The notes under the pieces are model-generated. The model saw nothing but the letters and a program-made list of their open reading frames with translations, was not told the DNA's origin and did no database searches. 64,000 nt of DNA from Salinibacterium sp. NK8237 (GTDB taxonomy: Bacteria; Actinomycetota; Actinomycetes; Actinomycetales; Microbacteriaceae): assembly GCF_015864955.1 (NCBI RefSeq), contig NZ_JADYWE010000001.1, forward strand, positions 1,240,001 to 1,304,000, given 5' to 3'. Each line of letters starts with the position of its first letter. Positions within the stretch are counted from its first letter, which is position 1. Made by a program: the position numbers and the translations under genes. Shown piece by piece: positions 52,026 to 60,472 of this stretch.

Positions 52026-52897
52026 CACTTCGCCGGGCATCCGGAATCGCAGCAGCGGCCGCTCTCTGCGCGCTAATCGGGACTACTCCCGCCAGCGCAG
52101 CTACCGGCGTTGGCGTCGTTGAACTCAGCGACGACGGCGTCTCGTTCGCCCGCACCTACCCCGGAGCCATTTTCGATAGCATCGCGCTGCTGAGCCCGGG
52201 CGACAGCCAGAGCGAAACAATTTACGTGCGCAACACCGGCACGGCAACGGGCTACCTCCGCATCACGATGCAGGACGTAACCTACTCCGACTCGACCTAC
52301 GCGAATGCGTTGACGGTCACCACAAGCACGCCGAGCCTCACTGGTTCGAGGCAGGCCATTAGCGGAGCCTCGCCCTGCCTCGTCACCCACGAAGGCCTGA
52401 CTGTGTCTCCCGGGCAGACCGTGCCCGTGACCGCAACGCTGAACCTCGGTGACTTGAGCGGTTCGCAAGGCCAGGGCGCGACAGCATCCGTCTCGCTGCG
52501 GTTCACCCTGTCGGACACGACGCCGGGAACCCTGCCCGCAACGCAGTGTGAGAACTCGGGCTCAACGGTCCCGCTGACTCCGACAACCCCTGATTCGACA
52601 GACACCAACGGCACCACGAACGTCGTCACACGCAATAGCAGCACCGGCACAGCGGCAGGGCTTGCAGGCGCAACGCCGGCACCTCTGGCGACTCCGACCC
52701 CGAGTCCGAGTCCCTCCGTTGTCGACACCGGGTCGGGCCTCGCCCCCACTTTCCCGACGGGATTCACTCTTGACCCCAACTCGTGGCGGCTGTACCAGGA
52801 GTACCTTGTACTCATCCTGTTCTTGGCTGCACTGATCGGCGCCGGTATTTCTTGGCTCGTTGGTCGTCGCACACGAAAGGAGACTGACGATGTCTAA
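52016..52897 (+). CDS. Secreted, membrane-anchored protein of the SipW operon
   Basis: The 293-residue product has an ordinary Sec signal (ASGIAAAAALCALIGTTPASA, cleavage near residue 31), unlike its neighbours. A beta-sandwich domain follows (ETIYVRNTGTATGYLRI), then a Pro/Thr/Ser-rich stalk (about residues 185-235), a C-terminal membrane helix (YLVLILFLAALIGAGISWLV) and a basic tail. This layout suits an anchor or assembly factor that ties the fibre to the membrane. It overlaps sipW by eight bases. Confidence 0.75.
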   Translation: MRIALRRASGIAAAAALCALIGTTPASAATGVGVVELSDDGVSFARTYPGAIFDSIALLSPGDSQSETIYVRNTGTATGYLRITMQDVTYSDSTYANALTVTTSTPSLTGSRQAISGASPCLVTHEGLTVSPGQTVPVTATLNLGDLSGSQGQGATASVSLRFTLSDTTPGTLPATQCENSGSTVPLTPTTPDSTDTNGTTNVVTRNSSTGTAAGLAGATPAPLATPTPSPSPSVVDTGSGLAPTFPTGFTLDPNSWRLYQEYLVLILFLAALIGAGISWLVGRRTRKETDDV

Positions 52898-53588
52898 CAT
52901 TTCAACTCGCGCAGATGCTCGCAATAGTTCTAGCACCAACACCGACGACGAAAAGTCGCGGGGCATTCTCTACTACTTGGGCATGGGCATCAGCGGAGGA
53001 CTATTCGCTTTGGTATTGCTCGTCGGCGCCCTCGTCATCGTCGTGCCGAACCTTGCCGGCGCGCTCCCGCTCACCGTGCTGACCAGCTCGATGGAGCCGA
53101 GCCTGCCCCCGGGAACGCTGATCGTGGTCAAGCCCATCGACACCAACGAGATCGTCATCGGGGATGTCATCACCTACCAAATCGAGTCAGGCAAGGCTGG
53201 TGTGATTACCCACCGCGTCACCGGAATCACCAACTCCAGCGACGGCACCCGCACCTTCACTCTGCAGGGTGACAACAACGACGTCGCCGACGAACTTCAG
53301 GTTCTTCCCGTTCAGGTGCAGGGCAAGCTCTGGTACAGCGTCCCGTGGATTGGCTACGTCAGCAATTTCGTCAACGGCAGCGCCAAGTCGTGGCTTGTTC
53401 CCATCATCGCTATTGCCCTCTTTATTTATGCCGGCTTCATGATCACAACCGGAACCATCTCGAGCGCCCGCAAACGCAAGCGTCGCCGTGCTCGTGCCGA
53501 GCGTGAAGCCGAGCGTGCCGCATCCATTGAAGCCGTCACTGCAGCGGATGCCGTCGACCCCATCGACAACCGCGTGCGACTCGGCTGA
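52890..53588 (+). CDS. sipW: SipW-type signal peptidase I
   Basis: The enzyme should cleave the signal peptides of the preceding exported proteins. The 232-residue product is of the S26B (archaeal/ER-like) class: catalytic Ser67 in TSSMEPSLPPG and His108 in VITHRV instead of the Lys of ordinary bacterial enzymes, with LQGDNNDVAD (Asp128) completing the site. Membrane helices lie at about residues 30-55 and 170-190, and the C-terminus is an Arg/Lys/Glu-rich tail. It starts at ATG 52890 behind AAAGGAG and is the last gene of the operon. Confidence 0.92.
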   Translation: MSNISTRADARNSSSTNTDDEKSRGILYYLGMGISGGLFALVLLVGALVIVVPNLAGALPLTVLTSSMEPSLPPGTLIVVKPIDTNEIVIGDVITYQIESGKAGVITHRVTGITNSSDGTRTFTLQGDNNDVADELQVLPVQVQGKLWYSVPWIGYVSNFVNGSAKSWLVPIIAIALFIYAGFMITTGTISSARKRKRRRARAEREAERAASIEAVTAADAVDPIDNRVRLG

Positions 53589-53613
53589 CACACGCATCGA
53601 TTAGCCTCAACAG

Positions 53614-54081
53614 GTGGCTGAACTTTCCCGAGTGCGCGTGTGGGCTGATGCTCTCATTCGATTGCACTTGGATGACAGTTGGCAGTTCACCTTCGATAAC
53701 GCCAAAACACGGGCTGGGCTCTGCAATTTCACGCACAAGCGCATCTCGGTGTCACGGTATTTGGCGGCGCGGTACGAGGATGACGAGATCCACCAAATCC
53801 TGCTGCACGAGATCGCGCACGCGATGGCTGGCCCCGGTGCCGGCCATGGAGCACAGTGGAAGGTCATTGCGAAGGAGCTCGGCTATGAGGGCAAACGCCT
53901 GCACGGCGGAGCCATCGCCGACGAGTTCGCCCCTTGGGTTGGCACCTGCCCGGCAGGCCACAAGCACTTTCGCTACCGCAAACCGACCCGGCCGCTGGCA
54001 TGCGGGTTGTGCTCGCGTCGCTTCAGCACGGCCAACCGCATCGACTGGGTGCACCGAGTCGTGTCGCGGCCTCGAGGCTAA
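53614..54081 (+). CDS. SprT-like zinc metalloprotease domain protein
   Basis: The 155-residue product starts from GTG 53614. It has the metalloprotease motif HEIAHAMAG (His65, Glu66, His69) with a third potential ligand in GAGHGAQW, and a C-terminal zinc-ribbon-like part (CPAGHKHFRY, CGLC). SprT/Spartan relatives act on DNA-protein crosslinks in eukaryotes; bacterial roles are unclear. It begins 26 bases after sipW but is probably functionally separate. Confidence 0.85.
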   Translation: MAELSRVRVWADALIRLHLDDSWQFTFDNAKTRAGLCNFTHKRISVSRYLAARYEDDEIHQILLHEIAHAMAGPGAGHGAQWKVIAKELGYEGKRLHGGAIADEFAPWVGTCPAGHKHFRYRKPTRPLACGLCSRRFSTANRIDWVHRVVSRPRG

Positions 54082-54162
54082 GGCGCGACTCGCCACTCGC
54101 CAGCGGGCTGGCCGCGAGCGCACCCGGTCACGGGGTGTCGCGTAACCAGCGATAATGGTTAG

Positions 54163-54825
54163 GTGCAGCATCCCGAAACCACCACTCCTACTGGCACGCC
54201 CGCAGCCACGGCCACAGCCACGCCCGCAAGCGACAACGCCGGCGGTGCGACTGGCCAATGGTTTACGTCGCGCACGTCACGTCAGTGGTGGTTCGATTCG
54301 GGTGCCCGCGCACTCGACTTCGCCTACACGGGCGCGATGGGCAACAATCCCGAGTGGGAGCGCCTGCGCACCCCGGCCGATCTTGCGACGTGGCTCGAGG
54401 GCCGCTTTGAAGCCTGCGATGGCACCGTCACCGATCGTGACCTCACCGACGCTAGAGGGTTGCGCGAAGCAATTGCGACGATCGCAACAGCACTGAGCGT
54501 GAACGGTCAGCCTGATCCGAAGCAGATCGACATCATCAATCTGTTCGCTGCGACGCCGGATGTTCCCCCGCGGCTAGCCGGCGGAAGCTTGCAGGCCGGC
54601 CGCACGCGCGTTCGCACCGGTCAGGCGCTCGCCACGATGGCGCGTGAAGCCGTCTTCCTGTTCGGTGAAGAGCAGCACGAACGCATCCGCGAGTGCGCTG
54701 CCGACGACTGTGCCCTCGTGTTCTACGACGAATCACGCTCCAACAACCGCCGCTGGTGCTCGATGCAGCGCTGCGGCAACCGCGCAAAAGTGCGCAGCCA
54801 CCGTGCCCGCACTGCGGCACGCTAA
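54163..54825 (+). CDS. CGNR zinc-finger (ABATE-domain) protein
   Basis: The 220-residue product starts from GTG 54163. It has a Thr/Pro/Ala-rich leader, an ABATE-type N-terminal domain (WWFDSGARALDFAYTGAMG onward) and a C-terminal CGNR zinc finger: CAADDCALVFYDES, RRWCSMQRCGNRAKV. Proteins of this type are thought to be transcription regulators, often stress related, but no target is known. Confidence 0.9.
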   Translation: MQHPETTTPTGTPAATATATPASDNAGGATGQWFTSRTSRQWWFDSGARALDFAYTGAMGNNPEWERLRTPADLATWLEGRFEACDGTVTDRDLTDARGLREAIATIATALSVNGQPDPKQIDIINLFAATPDVPPRLAGGSLQAGRTRVRTGQALATMAREAVFLFGEEQHERIRECAADDCALVFYDESRSNNRRWCSMQRCGNRAKVRSHRARTAAR

Positions 54826-54849
54826 CTGCGCACTAGAGATAGTTGTCGG

Positions 54850-55152
54850 TTATTCGACGAACTGAACCTCTTTCCAGAAGGTGACGTAGTTGGAGAAGTC
54901 TTTGCCCACGCGCTCTGCGGCGCCGGGGAGGATGTTCGGGTAGCTGAAAGCGCGGTCCTGGAACTTCTGACCATTGGCGCTGACGATGAAGTACTGGCAG
55001 TCACCCTTCCACGGGCAGTGGTACGGGGTGGGGCTCTTCTCGAGCAGCTCGTGGTTCACGCTGGCCGGCGGGAAGTACCAGTTGCCCTCAATCTTGAGGA
55101 GATCTTCCTTGGGTGCTTCTGCGATGACGGTGTCGCCGATTACTGCCTTCAT
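54850..55152 (-). CDS. DUF427 protein
   Basis: The 100-residue product starts at ATG 55152, three bases after a GGAGGACAG ribosome-binding sequence; an in-frame start four codons upstream is less likely. KAVIGDTVIAEA, GNWYFPPASV and TPYHCPWKGDCQYF are typical of the family, whose function is unknown. It is convergent with the CGNR gene, which ends 24 bases away. Confidence 0.9.
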   Translation of the reverse strand: MKAVIGDTVIAEAPKEDLLKIEGNWYFPPASVNHELLEKSPTPYHCPWKGDCQYFIVSANGQKFQDRAFSYPNILPGAAERVGKDFSNYVTFWKEVQFVE

Positions 55153-55239
55153 ACTGTCCTCCATTGAGTCGGTCGTTAGTGAGTCAATGACGGGGTGCTC
55201 AGTCAGTGACTACTCGGTTCAACGCTCACGGAGCAAGCG

Positions 55240-55782
55240 TCATTCCCGAACAAGTTCCCGACTGTTGCGAACGATCGCAAAAGTGGCTGCGGAGTTACTG
55301 GCGATCGCGGCATCGAGGGCGCCGCGTCCGGCATCCTGAATCAGCTGCTGGCCCGCGCTGCTCGCTGACAACAAGTGGTTGTGAGCAGACTTGAGCCCTG
55401 TGAACGCAGCGACAGCGGATGCCGCTTCCGGAGAAATGTAGTCAATGCCGGCATCGGCGAGAGCGTCTACGATCGCACCCGCCGCGAGGAGGTCGTCGAC
55501 GGTGAACCCGCCGTCCGCGTTTCCGGCAGCGATGACGGCGACGGTGAAGCGGTCACCTTTGAGTTCTTGTTGCGCGATGACCCACTCGGCGACGGCCGTG
55601 GCGGCCCCGGTGCCGGCGCTGAGAATCGAGAACGTTCCTGGCAGCTCGGGGGCGGGCGTGGAACCGTCTGCGAGAGCATCCGCCCACACGACAACGTCGG
55701 CGCCGGCGCTCAGCTCGAGCGCTTGGGCGCGACCGAGGCCAAAGCGGACTTGGTACTGGGGTTGGGTGCGGGGATCGTTCAC
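55240..55782 (-). CDS. ComB-like 2-phosphosulfolactate phosphatase family protein
   Basis: The 180-residue product shows the ComB outline: VRFGLGRAQAL, ADVVVWADALADGS, AEWVIAQQELKGDRFTVAVIAAG and the Asp/Gly-rich FTVDDLLAAGAIVDAL. In methanogens ComB acts in coenzyme M synthesis. Actinobacterial relatives occur without that pathway, so substrate and role are open. It reads on the minus strand away from the MDR reductase gene. Confidence 0.65.
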   Translation of the reverse strand: MNDPRTQPQYQVRFGLGRAQALELSAGADVVVWADALADGSTPAPELPGTFSILSAGTGAATAVAEWVIAQQELKGDRFTVAVIAAGNADGGFTVDDLLAAGAIVDALADAGIDYISPEAASAVAAFTGLKSAHNHLLSASSAGQQLIQDAGRGALDAAIASNSAATFAIVRNSRELVRE

Positions 55783-55896
55783 TTCTTGAGGCTAAACGCG
55801 GCGGTCGCCTCGGTCACGTTGGGTTACAGAATGTGACATCAGACGCGGGCGGTCGGATGCTGGCTGCCGCATCGCTACAACGGCGAGATCACGCCG

Positions 55897-56955
55897 CTAT
55901 TCGCCAGCGTTCGGAGCCCCACCCGGCACGACAGCAACCTTGCCCCTGCCGTGGCTGGAGGCGATCTGGTCGATGGCGTCGACGACTCCGTCGAGTCCGA
56001 CTACGCGTTCAATCGCGGGAACGAGCTGGCCCGAAGCCAGGAGTTCGGCAAGGTAGTTGAGGTCGTCGGGCGTGGGTGCAGCGGTGAACTGGTGGAAGGA
56101 GATATCCGACCCCTTGAAGGCCCGCCCCATGCGCATGAGGTGGAAGACGGGGCCGACCCACCGGTTAATCATGGGGCCGCTGACGCCCACGAAACGGGCA
56201 CCGGGAGCGAGGATGGTGCGCAGCTCGACTGCGGTTCGATTGCCCATAAGGTCGAAGACCACGTCGTACTGACCGCCGACCGCGATGTAGTCCTCGGTTT
56301 CGTAGTCAATGACGCGCGTAGCGCCCAAGGCCCGCGATTGCTCCGCGTTGCGACCGCTGCACACCGCGGTCACCTCGGTCGCCCCGAGAATGCGCGCGAG
56401 TTGAACGGCGAAGGTGCCGACTCCACCCGCGGCACCGTTGATGAGCACGCGGTCACCGGGCTGCACTGCGGCTTCGCGTCGCAAACCCTGCAGGGCGGTG
56501 AGGCCCGCAACGGGAGTGGCACCGGCGGCCACAAAGTCGATGCCCGCCGGCAGGACGACAAAGTTCTTGGCGGTGACGGACGCATACTCGGCGAATGCTC
56601 CGCCGGCTGCCTCGCCAAAGACAGCGTCTCCGATCGAGAAGCCGGTGACGCCCTCGCCCACCGCAAGCACGCGCCCCGCGATATCCGCTCCCGGGCTGAG
56701 ACGCTTGGGTTTACGCAGCCCCATGACCAATCGAACGAACAGCGGCGTGCCACTCAGGATGCGCCAGTCGAGAGCGTTCGCGGAAGAGCCAAGCACCTGC
56801 ACGAGCAGCTTTCCCGGCGCGACAGCGGGCGTCGGAATGGTCTCGATCGCCAGAACGTCTGTGTCGCCATAGCGCCGAGCAGTCACGGCCGTCATCGTCT
56901 CGGGAATCGCCCCGGCGGTGCTCGGATTCGAACTCGTGTGGGGAGGAATGGGCAT
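55897..56955 (-). CDS. MDR-family NAD(P)H-dependent oxidoreductase (quinone-reductase-like)
   Basis: The 352-residue product (ATG 56955, AGGAG six bases upstream) has the GroES-like domain (SSANALDWRILSG, SPGADIAGRVLAVG) and the Rossmann motif INGAAGGVGTFAVQLA. The catalytic-zinc ligands of true alcohol dehydrogenases are absent, as in quinone reductases. The last segment contains ERVVGLDGVVDAIDQIASSHGRGKVAV. Substrate unknown. A shorter form from MTAVTARRYGD is possible. Confidence 0.85.
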   Translation of the reverse strand: MPIPPHTSSNPSTAGAIPETMTAVTARRYGDTDVLAIETIPTPAVAPGKLLVQVLGSSANALDWRILSGTPLFVRLVMGLRKPKRLSPGADIAGRVLAVGEGVTGFSIGDAVFGEAAGGAFAEYASVTAKNFVVLPAGIDFVAAGATPVAGLTALQGLRREAAVQPGDRVLINGAAGGVGTFAVQLARILGATEVTAVCSGRNAEQSRALGATRVIDYETEDYIAVGGQYDVVFDLMGNRTAVELRTILAPGARFVGVSGPMINRWVGPVFHLMRMGRAFKGSDISFHQFTAAPTPDDLNYLAELLASGQLVPAIERVVGLDGVVDAIDQIASSHGRGKVAVVPGGAPNAGE

Positions 56956-57056
56956 CGCGGCTCCTGCCGAATCGGTGCCCACAGTTTAGGACGAGCGTGC
57001 GCCACGTAGTTCTTTTGTGTTCCACTCTGGATTACTGCATCACACTGGTGGAAACT

Positions 57057-57563
57057 ATGACTATGCGCGTTCTGTTGAAGCTCGTACTCGATTGTGACCC
57101 CGACGATGCGTGGCGTGCGATCCGCAGCCCGCAGGTGTTTCAGGAAGTTTCGGCTCCGCTGACGACTTTTAAGTCGTTGGAGATTGGTGGCTTTCCTGAG
57201 TTGTGGGAGGCGGGCGAGCATCCGGTCAACATGTCTGCCTTAGGACTATTCACGGTTGGCCAGCAAGTGATCGACATTTCGTTCGCCGAGAAGCCCGATG
57301 GGGTTCGCCTCGTGCGCGACCGTGGTCGAGGCCTCAGCGGCCCTCTCGCTCTCGTCACCGAGTGGGAACACACGATGGCCGTCAGCCCCGCTCCCGGGGG
57401 AAAAACTCTGTATCGCGACCAATTGGTTTTCAGCGCTGGCATTCTCACTCCCCTGCTGTGGCCGCTCTATTGGGCTTTCTGGCAGTGGCGTGGAACAGCG
57501 CTTCAGCGACTCGCCCCAACTTGGAGTTGGGGCACAACTAGGAGAACTAATCTCAACCTTTAG
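57057..57563 (+). CDS. SRPBCC/START-like domain protein
   Basis: The 168-residue product (ATG 57057 or 57063) begins RVLLKLVLDCDPDDAWRAIRSPQVFQEVSAPL, the opening of a polyketide-cyclase/START-like fold that usually binds a hydrophobic ligand. The later TEWEHTMAVSPAPGG and LLWPLYWAFWQWRGTALQRL segments fit the same fold. Role unknown. Confidence 0.65.
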   Translation: MTMRVLLKLVLDCDPDDAWRAIRSPQVFQEVSAPLTTFKSLEIGGFPELWEAGEHPVNMSALGLFTVGQQVIDISFAEKPDGVRLVRDRGRGLSGPLALVTEWEHTMAVSPAPGGKTLYRDQLVFSAGILTPLLWPLYWAFWQWRGTALQRLAPTWSWGTTRRTNLNL

Positions 57564-57625
57564 GTTGACCGTTGTGGCTTCAGCCGTCGGCGTGAGCCGA
57601 ATCGTGGGCGCGAAAGGAACACGCG

Positions 57626-58618
57626 GTGCCTCGACTGCGGCGAAGCAATACAACAGGGCGCGGCTACTCGCGCGTGCGATCAGGCCGGGGATTCAGCTAC
57701 CGTGACCCTGATGGCGCAACGGTAACCAAGCCCGATCTCAAGGCGCGGTTTGGCTCGCTGGGCATCCCGCCGGCATGGACCGACGTGTGGATCTGCCCCT
57801 ACGAGAACGGTCACGTGCTTGCGACCGGTTTCGACGAGGCCGGCCGCCGCCAATACATCTACCACCCCGCTTGGCGTGAGCGTCAAGATCGCGTGAAGTT
57901 CGACCGGGCCCTTGAACTCGCGGCAGTGCTCCCCGGTGCCCGCGGTGTCGTCACCCGCACTTTGCGCTCCAGCGACGACCCCCGCGAGCGCACTCTTGCC
58001 GCCGCATTCCGGATGCTCGACACCGGCTCATTGCGGGTCGGCAGCGAACGCTACGCCGAAGAGCACGGCAGCCACGGCCTCTCCACTCTGCTGTGCGACC
58101 ACGTCACCGTCATCGGCGACAGGGTGCAACTCTGCTTCCCTGCCAAGAGCGGTCAACAGTGGGAGAGCGAAATTGTGGATGCCGACCTCGCCGAATTCAT
58201 CCGGCGACGCCTGCGCAGTGCTCCCGATGCTTCAGTTCTCTCCTGGCGGGAGGGCCGCGAGCGCCGCTCTCTGACTGCTGCAGACATCAACGACTACGTT
58301 CGCGAACGCACCGGTGGTGACTTCACGGCTAAGGACTTTCGCACGCTGCGCGGCACAGTTGCTGCCGCGTCAAGTCTGGCGGTGAGTGCGGCTGCTGCCG
58401 AGTTCGCGGTGCCGAAACTGAGCCAGCGGGCGCGATTGCGGGCGATCCGCGAGGCAATGGAGGCCGCCGCTGAGGTGCTTGGCAACACCCCGGCGATCGC
58501 AAAGAAAAGCTACGTCGATCCCCGCATCGTTGACCTGTTCTCGGCGGGTGAGACCATCGATCCGCACCGGCTCGCCTCCGCGGAAAGTGAAGTGCGTCAG
58601 TTGCTCTCCCGCGACTGA
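57626..58618 (+). CDS. DNA topoisomerase IB
   Basis: The enzyme relaxes supercoils through a 3'-phosphotyrosyl intermediate. The 330-residue product has the small poxvirus-like layout. Catalytic residues visible are Arg137 (LRVGSERYAEE), Lys174 (FPAKSGQ), Arg239 or Arg242 (KDFRTLRGT) and the nucleophile Tyr296 (KKSYVDPRI). It is followed 49 bases later by the LigD-type polymerase gene, on the same strand. Confidence 0.94.
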   Translation: MPRLRRSNTTGRGYSRVRSGRGFSYRDPDGATVTKPDLKARFGSLGIPPAWTDVWICPYENGHVLATGFDEAGRRQYIYHPAWRERQDRVKFDRALELAAVLPGARGVVTRTLRSSDDPRERTLAAAFRMLDTGSLRVGSERYAEEHGSHGLSTLLCDHVTVIGDRVQLCFPAKSGQQWESEIVDADLAEFIRRRLRSAPDASVLSWREGRERRSLTAADINDYVRERTGGDFTAKDFRTLRGTVAAASSLAVSAAAAEFAVPKLSQRARLRAIREAMEAAAEVLGNTPAIAKKSYVDPRIVDLFSAGETIDPHRLASAESEVRQLLSRD

Positions 58619-58667
58619 GTCACACGCTGGCCTTGTGTGGCGAGTGGTTTGAGCGCATTCTGAACGG

Positions 58668-59576
58668 ATGGCGCACTCACGGCAGGCCATCACCATCGAC
58701 GGCCACTCCCTCACCCTGAGCAGTCTCGACAAGGTGCTCTACCCAGAAACGGGAACCACCAAAGCCGACGTGCTCGATTACTACGACGCCGTCGCCGACC
58801 TGATCATCGCGCACGCCCACGACCGCCCTGCCACCCGAAAACGATGGGTGGATGGGGTGGGCACTGCTGAGAACCCGGGAAAGGTCTTCTTTCAGAAGAA
58901 CCTCGAAAGCTTCGCGCCCAACTGGATCGCTCGCCGCACGATGAAACACACAGACCACTCCAACGTGTACCCGCTCGTCAACGATCGCGCGACTCTCGCC
59001 TGGTTCGCTCAGGTGGCTGCCCTCGAGGTTCATGTTCCGCAGTGGCGATTCGGCAAGAACGGCCAGCCGAAGAATCCCGATCGGCTGGTGCTCGACCTTG
59101 ACCCCGGCGAGGGCGTCGGGCTGCCCGAGTGCGCCGAAGTCGCGCGCTACGCTCGCGCGCTATTGGAAGATATGGATCTGAAACCGGTGCCGGTGACCAG
59201 CGGGAGCAAGGGCATCCACGTGTATGTAGGCCTCGATGGCCGCTCCAACTCTCAGAAGATGTCAGCGCTGGCACACGAGCTCGCGCGAGCGTTAGAGGCC
59301 GATCATCCCGACCTCGTCGTCAGCGACATGAAGCGTTCGCTGCGCCCCGGTAAAGTGCTCGTCGACTGGAGTCAAAACAGTGCCGCCAAGACTACGGTGG
59401 CGCCGTATTCGTTGCGCGGGCGCCTTCACCCCACCGTGGCAACTCCGCGCACGTGGCACGAACTTGCCGACCCTGCGATTGCGCAGCTGGGGTACCGCGA
59501 GGTGATGAAACGCGTGACGCAGCTCGAGGATCCACTCGCCGCACTGTCGGCTGCGCGAGATAACCTGAAACCATGA
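58668..59576 (+). CDS. Stand-alone LigD-type polymerase (archaeo-eukaryotic primase family)
   Basis: The 302-residue product corresponds to the polymerase domain of LigD, used in non-homologous end joining. The metal-binding Asp143 and Asp145 lie in LVLDLDPGEG; VTSGSKGIHVYV and KVLVDWSQN motifs follow. No ligase or phosphoesterase domain is attached and no ku gene is in the window. Its stop overlaps the next gene by four bases (ATGA). Confidence 0.92.
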   Translation: MAHSRQAITIDGHSLTLSSLDKVLYPETGTTKADVLDYYDAVADLIIAHAHDRPATRKRWVDGVGTAENPGKVFFQKNLESFAPNWIARRTMKHTDHSNVYPLVNDRATLAWFAQVAALEVHVPQWRFGKNGQPKNPDRLVLDLDPGEGVGLPECAEVARYARALLEDMDLKPVPVTSGSKGIHVYVGLDGRSNSQKMSALAHELARALEADHPDLVVSDMKRSLRPGKVLVDWSQNSAAKTTVAPYSLRGRLHPTVATPRTWHELADPAIAQLGYREVMKRVTQLEDPLAALSAARDNLKP

Positions 59577-60175
59577 CCGCTCTTCAGGTAGCCGACTGGC
59601 GCCGCCGCAACTTTGCTCTCTACGCCGCTATCCGCGAGAACCCGGATACCGCGAGCGCCCACGCCGACTGGCGTGCGGGACGAGATGAGATGTTCGCCAC
59701 ACATCCAGCTTCGCCGCTATTGCCGGAGGACCTGCGCGGCTTTAAGGGGCTGCCGTTTGAGTCGTACAATCCCGATTGGCGCTTCGAGGCATCCATTGTT
59801 CCGGGTGACGGTCGCCGCATGAATGTGGAGACGGGAACGGATGGCGTGGTGCCGTTTGACCTGCTGGGCACGGTCGAGATTGACTCGGTTGGCTCTCTCG
59901 ATGTGTGGCGCTTGGCGTCGTATGGCGGCGGCATCTTCATCCCGGTGAAGGATGCTCTCTCGCGCGTGAAGGGCGGCACCTACGGTGGTGGCCGCTACCT
60001 CATCGACACCGTGAAGGGTGCCGACCTCGGACCGGGTAGTACCCCCGAGTTGCTCGTGCTCGACTTCAACTTTGCCTACAACCCGTCGTGCGCCTATGAC
60101 CCGGCGTGGGCGTGCCCGCTCGCGCAGGCCGGCAACACTCTGGCTGGGCAAGTGCCGGTAGGCGAGCGCTACTAG
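59573..60175 (+). CDS. DUF1684 protein
   Basis: The 200-residue product starts WRRRNFALYAAIRENPD and contains FKGLPFESYNPDWRFEA and the late motif LDFNFAYNPSCAYDPAWACPLA, diagnostic of DUF1684. Function is unknown; no membrane segment or signal is seen. It is translationally coupled to the LigD-type polymerase gene. Confidence 0.9.
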   Translation: MTALQVADWRRRNFALYAAIRENPDTASAHADWRAGRDEMFATHPASPLLPEDLRGFKGLPFESYNPDWRFEASIVPGDGRRMNVETGTDGVVPFDLLGTVEIDSVGSLDVWRLASYGGGIFIPVKDALSRVKGGTYGGGRYLIDTVKGADLGPGSTPELLVLDFNFAYNPSCAYDPAWACPLAQAGNTLAGQVPVGERY

Positions 60176-60472
60176 GGGCATAACTGCTACGCTGGGGTTA
60201 CTTGCGAAACAATTGTGTTTCCCTGCGTCGTAGAACGCTTCCCTCTTCTCGCCCACGTCAATCAGAAACGTGCGGCTCGTAGAAAACTTTCTCCGGCGAA
60301 CTGGAGTAATCCGCGCCGAACGAAAGTTCGAGATCTGACCTGTGTGCCGCACCCGTGCGAAACGCCTGATTGGGTCGGTGTAGATCAGCACTGCCACGTT
60401 CATTGCGAACTGTGCCCGTGTGCCTCCGGTGTAACGCCCATCTGTTACTTATGCCTGAAAGGCACCATTACT
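60176..60472 (+). promoter_or_regulatory. Long leader of the DEAD-box helicase gene; no gene seen
   Basis: The frame of the helicase is open across this stretch but shows no helicase similarity. It has several short inverted repeats such as GAACGAAAGTTC (60318-60329 area). Long 5' leaders that bind the helicase itself or sense cold are known for other DEAD-box genes; here this is only a possibility. Confidence 0.4.
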
